From contig NZ_CP086610.1 in NCBI RefSeq assembly GCF_020883495.1, positions 601,501 to 665,500 of the forward strand: a stretch of DNA of 64,000 bases, written 5' to 3'. The notes below the pieces were generated by a model, which worked only from the letters and a program-made list of their open reading frames with translations, was not told the DNA's origin and searched no databases. Positions 56,209-64,000 of the stretch are shown here, piece after piece. A program made the translations under genes and the position numbers. This DNA is from Shinella zoogloeoides (GTDB taxonomy: Bacteria > Pseudomonadota > Alphaproteobacteria > Rhizobiales > Rhizobiaceae). Each line of letters starts with the position of its first letter. Positions within the stretch are counted from its first letter, which is position 1.

Positions 56209-56649
56209 ATGCGCCGCATCCTCTTGTCTCTCGCCGTTTTTGCCGCCCTGTCCTCGACCGCCCTTGCGACGGGCGGGTTCAGTTGCGCGGTGAAGGATGC
56301 GAACGTGACCTTCGAGGGGGAGGCGGGGTTCAGCTACAGCCTCGGCGGCATCCTGAATTTCCGCGGCATGCTCGCGCTTCCCGCCGATCTGGCGCAGAAG
56401 GGACTGGAGACGGTCACGCTCGACCAGTCTTCGCTCACCCATCACTGGCTGCACGATGGCGAACTGCGCCTTCTCGTCCATGCCGAATCCGGTGAGAACC
56501 AGCCGTTCGCGGCCCTCGACTTCGTGATGCTGACGACGGCGGACGAGGAGGGCCTGAACTACGAGGGCACCTATGTGCTGAAGGTGGAAGGCGCCGATCT
56601 TGCCGAGCCGGTCCGGCGCAGCGGCAAGGTTGCCTGCTCGGTGGGCTGA
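56209..56649 (+). CDS. Hypothetical secreted protein
   Basis: A 146-residue protein with a signal peptide (MRRILLSLAVFAALSSTALA) and CGGAG about 7 bases before the ATG at 56209. The mature part is beta-rich with two cysteines (GGFSCAVKDANVTFEGEAGF, GKVACSVG), probably a disulfide-bonded periplasmic domain. I do not recognise the family. It follows glcF by about 75 bases and is convergent with the L,D-transpeptidase gene. Confidence 0.7.
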   Translation: MRRILLSLAVFAALSSTALATGGFSCAVKDANVTFEGEAGFSYSLGGILNFRGMLALPADLAQKGLETVTLDQSSLTHHWLHDGELRLLVHAESGENQPFAALDFVMLTTADEEGLNYEGTYVLKVEGADLAEPVRRSGKVACSVG

Positions 56650-56703
56650 AACGAAGATGCCGGCGCAAGGCCGGCATCGTGAAGCGCATGTCGTGGCGGC
56701 GGC

Positions 56704-57414
56704 TCAGCCGCCGAAGCCGAAGAGCGTGCCGAGGAAATCGACGCCCCGGTCGTTGTAGTTGATCGCGCCCTGCTTGTTGCCGGGGCCGACCACGATGACC
56801 TTGGTGCCGACATCGGCGCGGGCGTAGAGATGCTCCACGTCCTTGTTCATCATGCGGATACAGCCGGACGACATGTTCTGGCCGATCGTCCAGGGCTGGT
56901 TGGTGCCGTGGATGCGGAAGATCGTGTCCTGACCGCCCTTGTAGAGATAGAGCGCGCGCGCGCCGAGCGGATTGTCCTCGCCGCCTTCCTGAACCACCGG
57001 CAGGATACGGCCTTTCTTGGCCTCGCGGCGGCGCATCTCGGCCGGCGGGGTCCAGCTCGGCCATTCCGCCTTGCGGCCGACCTTCACCACGCCCGACCAG
57101 CCGAAGCCGTCGCGGCCGACGCCGATGCCGTAGCGCGTGGCGCGGTTGTTGCCCTCGACATAGTAGAGATACTTGTTGTTCGTATCGACGATCACGGTGC
57201 CCGGCGCCTGGTCGGTCACGAAGCGCACCTTGCTGCGCTTGTATTTCTGGGCGACCTGTTTCTTGCTCTGCGGCTGGGCGACGAGCGTAACCGTCGACGT
57301 GGTCGCTACCTGGCTGCCCTTCGGGGCGCCGGGGAAGGCGTTCGCCGACGTGACCGGCATGATCGCCGTGACGGCGAAGGTGGCCGCCAGCAGCAGCGAT
57401 GCGTGTTTGCGCAT
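56704..57414 (-). CDS. L,D-transpeptidase (YkuD family), tandem copy 1
   Basis: A 236-residue secreted enzyme; the ATG at 57414 has GAGGGA upstream. Signal peptide residues 1-26 (to TSANA). The YkuD domain has VIVDTNNKYLYYVEG, YGIGVGRDGFGWSG and the active site IHGTNQPWTIG then SSGCIRM (catalytic Cys about residue 191). It forms 3-3 crosslinks in peptidoglycan or attaches proteins to it. It lies beside a paralogue at 57590-58330 with the same motifs. Confidence 0.92.
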   Translation of the reverse strand: MRKHASLLLAATFAVTAIMPVTSANAFPGAPKGSQVATTSTVTLVAQPQSKKQVAQKYKRSKVRFVTDQAPGTVIVDTNNKYLYYVEGNNRATRYGIGVGRDGFGWSGVVKVGRKAEWPSWTPPAEMRRREAKKGRILPVVQEGGEDNPLGARALYLYKGGQDTIFRIHGTNQPWTIGQNMSSGCIRMMNKDVEHLYARADVGTKVIVVGPGNKQGAINYNDRGVDFLGTLFGFGG

Positions 57415-57589
57415 GGTGATTTCCCTCTCAATCCTCAATTCCGCGAGGCTAGCCGAGTCTCGACCGATTTCAAGCCTTGCGAGCAACAAGACGGGCGGGA
57501 GGGCGGATTTCTTCGCGGGGGTGTGCCGGAAATGCGCGCGTTTCCGGCCCTGCCGGACCGGAAACGCCGCAAATTCCGTGGCGGCTGCG

Positions 57590-58330
57590 TCAGATCACGA
57601 TGACCCGGGTGCCGACCTTCACGCGGTCGTAGAGATCGACCACGTCCTCGTTGCGCATGCGGATGCAGCCGGAGGAGACCGCATAGCCGATCGTCCAGGG
57701 CGCATTCGTGCCGTGGATACGGTAGAGGGTGGAGCCGAGATACATGGCGCGCGAGCCGAGCGGATTGCCCGGACCGCCCTCCATATAGGCCGGCAGGTAA
57801 TGGCCCTTGGCCGCCTCGCGGCTGATCATTTCCTTCGGCGGCGTCCAGCCCGGCCATTCCGCCTTGCGGGTGATCTTGTGCGCGCCGGCCCATTCGAAGC
57901 CCGGCTTGCCGACGCCGACGCCGTAGCGCCGCGCCTTGCCGTCGCCGAGCACGAGGTAGAGGAAGCGGTTGTTGGTGTCGATGACGACCGTGCCGGCCTT
58001 GTGCTGCGTCTCGTAGGAGACGATCTGCGGCAGGTATGTCGGGTCGAACTGGGTGCGGACCGGCTTCTGCGCCCGGCCGGTCGCCGAGACCTGTTCCACG
58101 CGCGCCACGCCGTCCTGGCGGATGACGCGGCGCTGCTCGACGCGCTGGCGCTGGACGATGCGGCGCGTGCTGACGGCCGGCTGCACGCCGTCGCCGGTAA
58201 GCTGCATCAGCCACGGCGCGGTTAGGTCGGGACTGACGATGACGGGCGGCCGGCTCGCATAGCGCTCGCCCGCATGGGCGGCGGTCGTGGTGGCCAGAAG
58301 GGTTGCTGCAAGAAGGGTGCGTATCAACAT
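57590..58330 (-). CDS. L,D-transpeptidase (YkuD family), tandem copy 2
   Basis: A 246-residue secreted enzyme; signal peptide to residue 20 (TTAAHA). After a basic linker (QRQRVEQRRVIRQ) the YkuD domain reads VVIDTNNRFLYLVLGDGKAR, YGVGVGKPGFEWAG and the active site IHGTNAPWTIGYAVSSGCIR. The domain is clearly related to copy 1, 175 bases away on the same strand. Several such paralogues are usual in rhizobia, which use 3-3 crosslinks for polar growth. Confidence 0.92.
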   Translation of the reverse strand: MLIRTLLAATLLATTTAAHAGERYASRPPVIVSPDLTAPWLMQLTGDGVQPAVSTRRIVQRQRVEQRRVIRQDGVARVEQVSATGRAQKPVRTQFDPTYLPQIVSYETQHKAGTVVIDTNNRFLYLVLGDGKARRYGVGVGKPGFEWAGAHKITRKAEWPGWTPPKEMISREAAKGHYLPAYMEGGPGNPLGSRAMYLGSTLYRIHGTNAPWTIGYAVSSGCIRMRNEDVVDLYDRVKVGTRVIVI

Positions 58331-58550
58331 CGGACGTACTCGCTACTGATCGTCGCCGGGATGCGCCGCCGGATTTGGGAGATGCGGCGCCGGTTCGGAT
58401 GAGATGCTTGCACCCTTCGATGAAGCGAAAGGTAAACGCCCGTTCATTCAATATGCACGATGACGGGAAAGCTTTGAGTAGGGTTATTGCCGGCTTTCCA
58501 AAAGTGGTTGATGAGTGGTAAATCGGAACAAAAGGAAAACGGAGACGGTG

Positions 58551-59180
58551 ATGACGGGACTTGGACTTGTGGTGGGCGAGGACGGGCGCACGCGCTGCGC
58601 ATGGCATGGCGGCCTCGATGACTATCGGCGCTACCACGACGAGGAGTGGGGCCACCCCGTCACCGGCGACCACCGCCTGTTCGAGAAGATCTGCCTCGAA
58701 GGGTTCCAGTCGGGCCTGTCTTGGCTCACCATCCTGCGCAAGCGCGAGGGGTTCCGCGCCGCCTTCGCCGGCTTCGACTTCGACAGGGTCGCCGACTTCG
58801 GCGAAGCTGACATCGAGCGCTGCCTTGCCGATGCCGGCATCGTGCGCCATCGCGGCAAGATCGTCTCGACCATCAACAATGCCCGCCGGGCGCAGGCGTT
58901 GCGCGAGGAGTTCGGCACGCTGGCGCGTTATTTCTGGAGCTTCGAGCCTAAGCCGAAGGAGCGGCCGGCGCGCGTGGACTGGGAGACGATCCGCGCCAAT
59001 CCGACGACGCCCACCTCCGTGCGCCTGTCGAAGGACCTGAAGAAACGCGGCTGGACCTTCGTTGGCCCCACCACGGTCTATGCCTTCATGCAGGCCATGG
59101 GCCTCGTCAACGACCATGTGGAAGGTTGTTTCTGCCGCACGGAAGTCGAAACGAAGCGAAATCTGCTCCAGCGGCCATGA
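58551..59180 (+). CDS. tag: DNA-3-methyladenine glycosylase I
   Basis: A 209-residue helix-hairpin-helix glycosylase that removes 3-methyladenine from alkylated DNA. I chose the ATG at 58551 (GGAGACGG upstream) rather than a GTG at 58515. Tag signatures: RCAWHGGLDDYRRYHDEEWG with the zinc-binding Cys/His, LFEKICLEGFQSGLSWLTIL, and FVGPTTVYAFMQAMGLVNDH with the C-terminal CFCR zinc ligands. Length fits the E. coli enzyme (187) with a short tail. Confidence 0.94.
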   Translation: MTGLGLVVGEDGRTRCAWHGGLDDYRRYHDEEWGHPVTGDHRLFEKICLEGFQSGLSWLTILRKREGFRAAFAGFDFDRVADFGEADIERCLADAGIVRHRGKIVSTINNARRAQALREEFGTLARYFWSFEPKPKERPARVDWETIRANPTTPTSVRLSKDLKKRGWTFVGPTTVYAFMQAMGLVNDHVEGCFCRTEVETKRNLLQRP

Positions 59181-59339
59181 TTTGCGTATTGCCGCGGCAA
59201 ATAGTTGTTTGATTCTACAACGAATCATGTAGCTTAAGGTTGAGCGGCAAATTCATACATCGGTAAGTTCTGGGGTCGACGCGCGCATGCGCAGTCGCGA
59301 TGTGCCGCTTTGTGCTGAATGATTTGGCATGAGGGGAAC

Positions 59340-59555
59340 ATGACGCCAAATGCATCTACCATCGAAGACAATCGTCTCAAGTCCTGGGCCTGTGACAAGG
59401 CGCAGGAGATCATGCTGCGGGAGGGCTTCCGTCTGATCCGGTCCGCCCGTACCGGCAGCAACACCGAAATCCGTGAAACGAGCCTGATCATGGCCCGCGT
59501 CATCGCGGCCTCGCTCGTCGAGGCCTCGTCCGCGGGAAGACCGGCGGGGGAATAG
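59340..59555 (+). CDS. Hypothetical small protein
   Basis: A 71-residue soluble protein with GAGGGGA before the ATG at 59340. It is helical and rich in Arg/Ala/Ser (KSWACDKAQEIMLREGFRLI, RETSLIMARVIAASLVEASS). I do not recognise the family. It is bounded by a GC-rich hairpin shared with the convergent DUF305 gene. Confidence 0.6.
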   Translation: MTPNASTIEDNRLKSWACDKAQEIMLREGFRLIRSARTGSNTEIRETSLIMARVIAASLVEASSAGRPAGE

Positions 59556-59566
59556 GCCGGGACCAA

Positions 59567-59591
59567 GGCCCGCCGGCAGGACCGGCGGGCC
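59567..59591. terminator. GC-rich hairpin between convergent genes
   Basis: GGCCCGCCGG (59567-59576) pairs with CCGGCGGGCC (59582-59591) across 5 bases, between the small hypothetical gene and the DUF305 gene. No T-run follows. Confidence 0.6.
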
Positions 59592-59603
59592 CGTTATTCG
59601 GGC

Positions 59604-59984
59604 TTACTTGGCGTTCTTCGACAGCCAGTCTTCCATCATCTTGATCTCACCCTCCTGGGCGCTGATGATGCCCTCGGCGAGCTTGCGCAGCTCCGGGTCC
59701 TTGCCGTGTTCGAGCTCGACCTTGGCCATGTCGATCGCGCCCTGGTGATGGGCGATCATGCCGCGCACGAAATCGACATCGGCATCGCCGGTGAAGTCGA
59801 TCGCCATTCCTTCATGCATCTTGTCGTTGGCCGCGATGAAGGCCTTGGTGGAGGCGCTCTGGTCGGCCGCCGGTTCGCTCATGGTCATGCCCTGATGCGC
59901 CGAGTGATCGGCTTCCTGGGCGAGGGCCGGCAGGGTGAGGGCGAGCGAAAGGGCTGCGCCGAGAAGCATGGTCTTTGCGTTCAT
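59604..59984 (-). CDS. DUF305-family secreted protein
   Basis: A 126-residue protein with a signal peptide to residue 22 (LTLPALAQ). The DUF305 core reads KMHEGMAIDFTGDADVDFVR then GMIAHHQGAIDMAKVELEHG, with His and Met residues that bind copper or other metals in relatives such as CopM. It is downstream of a small Met/His/Cys-containing secreted protein gene on the same strand, suggesting a metal-handling pair. Confidence 0.85.
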   Translation of the reverse strand: MNAKTMLLGAALSLALTLPALAQEADHSAHQGMTMSEPAADQSASTKAFIAANDKMHEGMAIDFTGDADVDFVRGMIAHHQGAIDMAKVELEHGKDPELRKLAEGIISAQEGEIKMMEDWLSKNAK

Positions 59985-60053
59985 GGTGTTTTCCAGTTCT
60001 CAATCGTGTTCGAGAGCCGGGGCGAAGGCCCCGGGGACATTCGTTCGACGCGG

Positions 60054-60392
60054 TCAGAACCGGGGAGGGGGATTGAGCGGGCGCAGCGCAAGGCCGGCAA
60101 GCTGCGGCGTGACGGCCGGCAGGCGGCTCGAAAGGGTGGAGAAGCGGGCCGGCGTTTCCAGCCGCTCGGCCTCGATTGCGAAACAGGCGGCGCAGGCCAC
60201 GGGATGCGCCATGGGCTTGGTCTTGCCCTTATCCATGCCTTTGTCCGCCGACGTGTCGCCGGTTTCCCCGGTCATGGCGTGCATGGCATGCATGCCCGAC
60301 GGCTGGGCGACCGTCATCGCCGCCGCCATCGCCGGAATCCATCCGGCAAGCACGGCGCCCAGAAGGGCGAGGACGAAGAAAATCTGTCTCAT
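60054..60392 (-). CDS. Small secreted protein with Met/His-rich segment
   Basis: A 112-residue protein starting at the ATG at 60392 (MRQIFFVLALLGAVLAGWIP), with an N-terminal signal or anchor. A Met/His-rich segment (PSGMHAMHAMTG, then DKGMDKGKTKPMAH) is followed by VACAACFAIEAERLE and a Pro-rich end. CxxC and Met/His residues suggest a metal-binding role, as in DUF2946-like proteins near copper genes. It lies 69 bases upstream of the DUF305 gene, probably co-transcribed. Confidence 0.65.
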   Translation of the reverse strand: MRQIFFVLALLGAVLAGWIPAMAAAMTVAQPSGMHAMHAMTGETGDTSADKGMDKGKTKPMAHPVACAACFAIEAERLETPARFSTLSSRLPAVTPQLAGLALRPLNPPPRF

Positions 60393-60556
60393 GGCGCAAG
60401 AGATAGGGGCAGCCCGCGCGAAAGAAAAGGGGGGCCTTGTGCTTCTCCCGTTGGCGCGGCGCAAAGGGTGGCGGCGAAGACGCCTGCGCCCTTGCCGCTG
60501 CCCGTTCAATCCGCTAGGGAAACCACAACGGAAATACAGGAATTTCGGGTATCCCG

Positions 60557-62071
60557 ATGAGCGAAAAGCAGAAAAAACCGCAGAAGCTGAAAGCCCGCCT
60601 GCCGCGCGGCTTTGTCGACCGTGACGCCGCGGACATTCGCGCCGTGAACGAGATGACCGCGCGTATCCGCGAGGTCTACGAGCGCTACGGCTTCGACCCG
60701 GTCGAAACGCCGCTGATGGAATATACCGACGCGCTCGGGAAATTCCTGCCGGACAGCGACCGTCCCAACGAGGGCGTGTTCTCGCTGCAGGACGACGACG
60801 ACCAGTGGATGAGCCTGCGCTACGACCTGACGGCGCCGCTCGCCCGCCATGTCGCGGAGAATTTCAACGAGATCCAGCTTCCCTACCGCACCTATCGCGC
60901 CGGCTACGTCTTCCGCAACGAGAAGCCCGGCCCGGGCCGCTTCCGCCAGTTCATGCAGTTCGACGCCGACACGGTCGGTGCGGCCGGTGTGCAGGCGGAT
61001 GCCGAAATGTGCATGATGTTCGCCGACACGATGGAAGCGCTGGGCATCAAGCGCGGCGACTACGTGATCCGCGTCAACAACCGCAAGGTTCTCGACGGCG
61101 TGCTGGAGGCCATCGGCCTCGGCGGGGAAGACAATGCCGGCGCGCGCCTCACCGTGCTGCGCGCCATCGACAAGCTCGACAAGTTCGGCCCCGAAGGCGT
61201 CCGGCTGCTGCTCGGCGAAGGCCGCAAGGACGAATCCGGCGACTTCACCAAGGGAGCGCGCCTCAATGCCGACCAGATCGAGAAGGTGCTCTTCTTCGTC
61301 GGCATCAAGGACTATGCGCAAAGCGCCGCCGATCTCGCAAAGCTCGTCGAGGGCAGCGCGCGCGGCAGCGAGGGCGTGGAGGAGCTGAACCAGATCGGCC
61401 ATCTCGTCACGTCCGCCGGCTACCGGCCGGACCGCATCAAGATCGATCCTTCCGTCGTGCGCGGCCTCGAATATTACACCGGCCCCGTCTTCGAGGCCGA
61501 GCTGCAATTCGCCGTCACCAACGAGAAGGGCGAAAAGGTCGTCTTCGGTTCCGTCGGCGGCGGCGGTCGTTATGACGGTCTCGTCTCGCGCTTCATGGGC
61601 CAGCCGGTGCCGGCCACGGGCTTTTCCATCGGCGTCTCGCGCCTGATGACGGCGCTGAAGAACCTCGGCAAGCTCGGCCAGTCCGAGGTTGTCGCGCCTG
61701 TCCTCGTCACCGTCATGGACGGCGATATCGAGAGCATGGGCCGCTACCAGCGCTTCACGCAGGAACTGCGCGCCGCCGGCATCCGCGCCGAAATGTATCA
61801 GGGCAACTGGAAGAAGTTCGGCAACCAGCTCAAATATGCCGACCGCCGCAACGCGCCCATCGCCATCATCCAGGGCGGCGACGAGCGGGCCGAGGGCGTT
61901 GTCCAGATCAAGGACCTCATCGAGGGCAAGCGCCTTTCCGGCGAGATCGAGGACAACACGTCCTGGCGCGAGGCGCGCGTGGCGCAGGTTTCCGTGCCGG
62001 AAGCCGAGTTTGTCGCAAAAGTCCGCGAAATCCTCGAGGCGCAGGCCGAAGACCGGGCGCGGGCCGTCTGA
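60557..62071 (+). CDS. hisS: Histidyl-tRNA synthetase
   Basis: A 504-residue class II synthetase. Motif 2 and 3 regions: [20 protein letters not shown] and [20 protein letters not shown]; the histidine-A loop is [16 protein letters not shown]. Its C-terminal anticodon-binding domain starts [11 protein letters not shown]. Its N-terminus ([20 protein letters not shown]) is the alphaproteobacterial type. It is followed by hisZ 5 bases later, an arrangement that ties histidine charging to the first step of histidine synthesis. Confidence 0.96.
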   Translation: MSEKQKKPQKLKARLPRGFVDRDAADIRAVNEMTARIREVYERYGFDPVETPLMEYTDALGKFLPDSDRPNEGVFSLQDDDDQWMSLRYDLTAPLARHVAENFNEIQLPYRTYRAGYVFRNEKPGPGRFRQFMQFDADTVGAAGVQADAEMCMMFADTMEALGIKRGDYVIRVNNRKVLDGVLEAIGLGGEDNAGARLTVLRAIDKLDKFGPEGVRLLLGEGRKDESGDFTKGARLNADQIEKVLFFVGIKDYAQSAADLAKLVEGSARGSEGVEELNQIGHLVTSAGYRPDRIKIDPSVVRGLEYYTGPVFEAELQFAVTNEKGEKVVFGSVGGGGRYDGLVSRFMGQPVPATGFSIGVSRLMTALKNLGKLGQSEVVAPVLVTVMDGDIESMGRYQRFTQELRAAGIRAEMYQGNWKKFGNQLKYADRRNAPIAIIQGGDERAEGVVQIKDLIEGKRLSGEIEDNTSWREARVAQVSVPEAEFVAKVREILEAQAEDRARAV

Positions 62072-62075
62072 CGCC

Positions 62076-63209
62076 ATGCCGCTCGCAAACCTCCCCGCCT
62101 TCGCCTCCGACCTGATCGCCGCGCTGGAAGCGCTCGGCACGGAGCGAGTCGACACGCCGGTCATCCAGCCGGCCGAACCCTTCCTCGACATGGCGGGCGA
62201 GGACCTGCGCCGGCGCATCTTCATGACGGAGAGCGAGACGGGCAAGAGCCTGTGCCTCAGGCCCGAATTCACCATTCCCGTCTGCCTGCGCCACATCGAG
62301 ACGGCGACCGGCACGCCGAAGCGCTACGCCTATCTCGGCCAGGTCTTCCGCCAGCGCCGCGAGGGGCCGAACGAATTCTACCAAGCCGGCATCGAGGACC
62401 TCGGCGAGCCGGATGTCGCCCGCGCCGACGCGCGCGCCGTCCGCGATGCGCTTGCCGTCCTTGCGAACGGCCTGCCGGGCGTCGATCTTGCCATCGTGCT
62501 CGGCGACCAGTCGGTCTTCGAGGCGGTGGTCGCGGCCTGCGGCCTGCCGGCCGGCTGGCAGAAGCGGTTGGTCCATGCCTTCGGCAACCAGGTGCGCCTG
62601 CAAAAGCTGATGGCCGATCTTTCCGATCCCGCGCCCTCGGGCGTCTTCGGTCCGGAGGTCGACCGCCTCGCCATTCTCGGCACGCTGGAGGACGAGGCGA
62701 AGCTGGTCGCCCATATCGACGCGACCATGGAGGCGACCGGCTATTCCACCAATGCTAGCCGCAGCCCCGCCGATATCGCCCGCCGCCTGCGCGAGAAGAT
62801 GGAGCTTGCCAATACCCGTCTCGACCACCGCACGCTCACCCTGCTCAAGGAATTCCTGGCGCTGGAGCTGAGCCTTGCCGATGCGCCCGCGGCGCTTGCC
62901 GCCTTCGCGGACAAGGCCGGTCTTTCGCTCGGTTCGGCGCTGGCCGGCTTCGAAAGCCGCGTTGCGGCGCTGCGCGAGATCGGCGTCGATCCGGCGGGCA
63001 TCACCTACCGCGCCGCCTTCGGCCGTCCGCTCGATTATTATACCGGCCTCGTCTTCGAGATCGCGCCGGTGGGCGGGGATCTCGTGCTTGCCGGCGGCGG
63101 CCGCTTCGACCGGCTGCTGACGCTGCTCGGCGCGAAGGAGCGCATTCCCGCCGTCGGTTTCTCGCTCTGGCTCGACCGTATCGAAAGCGTGAAGGAAGCG
63201 GCGGCATGA
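62076..63209 (+). CDS. hisZ: ATP phosphoribosyltransferase regulatory subunit HisZ
   Basis: A 377-residue HisRS-like protein without aminoacylation function. The synthetase fold is visible ([53 protein letters not shown]) but the anticodon domain is absent and histidine-activation residues differ. HisZ forms a hetero-octamer with short-form HisG and gives it histidine feedback control. The ATG at 62076 lies 5 bases after the hisS stop and its end overlaps hisG. Confidence 0.94.
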   Translation: MPLANLPAFASDLIAALEALGTERVDTPVIQPAEPFLDMAGEDLRRRIFMTESETGKSLCLRPEFTIPVCLRHIETATGTPKRYAYLGQVFRQRREGPNEFYQAGIEDLGEPDVARADARAVRDALAVLANGLPGVDLAIVLGDQSVFEAVVAACGLPAGWQKRLVHAFGNQVRLQKLMADLSDPAPSGVFGPEVDRLAILGTLEDEAKLVAHIDATMEATGYSTNASRSPADIARRLREKMELANTRLDHRTLTLLKEFLALELSLADAPAALAAFADKAGLSLGSALAGFESRVAALREIGVDPAGITYRAAFGRPLDYYTGLVFEIAPVGGDLVLAGGGRFDRLLTLLGAKERIPAVGFSLWLDRIESVKEAAA

Positions 63210-63901
63210 CCATCACCATCGGCCTTCCCTCCAAGGGGCGCATGAAGGAGGACAGTTCCGCCATCCTCGCCCGCGCCGGCTTTCCCGTCACCGCCGTCGG
63301 CAACGACCGCTCCTATCGCGGCCGTGTCGAGGGGCGCGACGATATCGAGATCGCCTTTCTCTCCGCCTCCGAAATCTCCCGCGAGATCGCCAACGGCACG
63401 GTCGATTTCGGCGTGACCGGCGAGGACCTCGTGCGCGAGGGGCTGGCGGAAGCCGATGCCCGCGTCGAGTTCTGCGCCCGCCTCGGCTTCGGCCATGCGG
63501 ATGTGGTCGTCGCCGTGCCGGAAATCTGGCTCGATGTCGACACCATGGCCGACCTCGGCGACGTCGCCGCCGATTTCCGCGCCCGCCACGGCCGCCGTCT
63601 CACCATCGCCACGAAATACTGGCGGCTGACGCAGCAGTTCTTCTCCGGCAACCACGGCATCCAGCTCTACCGCATCGTCGAAAGCCTCGGCGCGACCGAA
63701 GGCGCGCCGGCCTCCGGCTCTGCCGATATCATCGTGGACATCACCTCGACCGGCTCGACCCTCGTCGCCAACCATCTCAAGATCCTCAACGATGGCGTGA
63801 TCCTGAGGTCTGAAGCCTGCCTCGTGCGCGCCCGTAAGCCGGAGCATACGGGCAATGCGACGGTGGCGGAGATCGTCGAGGCCGTGCGCGCCGCGCTTTG
63901 A
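63206..63901 (+). CDS. hisG: ATP phosphoribosyltransferase catalytic subunit (short form)
   Basis: A 231-residue short-form HisG lacking the C-terminal regulatory domain, hence the need for the adjacent HisZ. It joins ATP and PRPP, the first step of histidine synthesis. Conserved parts: [37 protein letters not shown] and the PRPP loop [18 protein letters not shown]. Its start overlaps the hisZ stop by 4 bases. The 99 bases after it to the window end hold no gene that I can see. Confidence 0.96.
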   Translation: MTITIGLPSKGRMKEDSSAILARAGFPVTAVGNDRSYRGRVEGRDDIEIAFLSASEISREIANGTVDFGVTGEDLVREGLAEADARVEFCARLGFGHADVVVAVPEIWLDVDTMADLGDVAADFRARHGRRLTIATKYWRLTQQFFSGNHGIQLYRIVESLGATEGAPASGSADIIVDITSTGSTLVANHLKILNDGVILRSEACLVRARKPEHTGNATVAEIVEAVRAAL

Positions 63902-64000
63902 GGGACGCAAACGAAGGCCCCGGCGGCGCGGCCATGCGTTGACGCCATGCGCCGGGGCGCGCTACCTCTTTTACGAAACAAGAGACGGGACGGAGCTATC

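Overview
The window is a GC-rich alphaproteobacterial chromosome segment, most likely from a member of the Rhizobiaceae (Shinella, Rhizobium, Ensifer or Agrobacterium type). The evidence is a cellulose-synthesis BcsB tail, the carboxyspermidine route to spermidine, the hisS-hisZ-hisG arrangement, DUF1127 genes, a cuckoo-type small RNA with four anti-Shine-Dalgarno loops, and dispersed rhizobial palindromic repeats. The genus is an inference. Genes are dense on both strands and most of the content is ordinary chromosomal metabolism.

Layout, 1-24.4 kb: the 3' end of a cellulose operon (bcsB and a TPR protein); a Gre-family elongation factor; a leftward operon nspC - carboxyspermidine dehydrogenase - amidohydrolase behind a long leader; a Zn/Cd/Pb P-type ATPase with a MerR-type promoter and its convergent MerR regulator; an L,D-transpeptidase; a catabolic-looking cluster (second amidohydrolase, FAD/GcvT demethylase-like oxidoreductase, XRE-cupin regulator, aminotransferase); a DUF1127 gene followed by the cuckoo sRNA; molybdate uptake modABC with a short ModE; and an omega-amino acid aminotransferase divergent from an XRE-cupin regulator.

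Layout, 24.5-32.6 kb: a small integrative element sits in the 3' end of tRNA-Gln(CTG), bounded by an exact 18-bp direct repeat. It carries a truncated tyrosine integrase, an IS21-family element that has itself been hit by an IS256-family element (8-bp target duplication), and four unfamiliar cargo genes. One cargo protein contains two degenerate serine-recombinase-like domains in tandem, and its neighbour is an N-terminally truncated protein with a nuclease-like E-x-K motif. This is the most novel part of the window.

Layout, 32.7-64 kb: ppx/gppA-rlmE-VOC operon; an MFS exporter; a Tat-exported metallo-hydrolase; guaB; small envelope proteins; GNAT/LysR; a second DUF1127 gene; a DUF937 protein; a leftward block of gshA, rsmE, phosphate permease and Nudix; GntR and DUF3422 divergent; a LysR regulator divergent from glcDEF (glycolate oxidase) with a T-N11-A palindrome between them; tandem L,D-transpeptidases; tag; a DUF305/small Met-His protein pair; and hisS-hisZ-hisG. 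The last 99 bases after hisG hold no gene that I can see.

How they work together: most transcription units are self-contained. The clearest regulatory pairings are MerR with the metal ATPase, ModE with modABC, LysR with glcDEF, and two XRE-cupin regulators each divergent from an aminotransferase.
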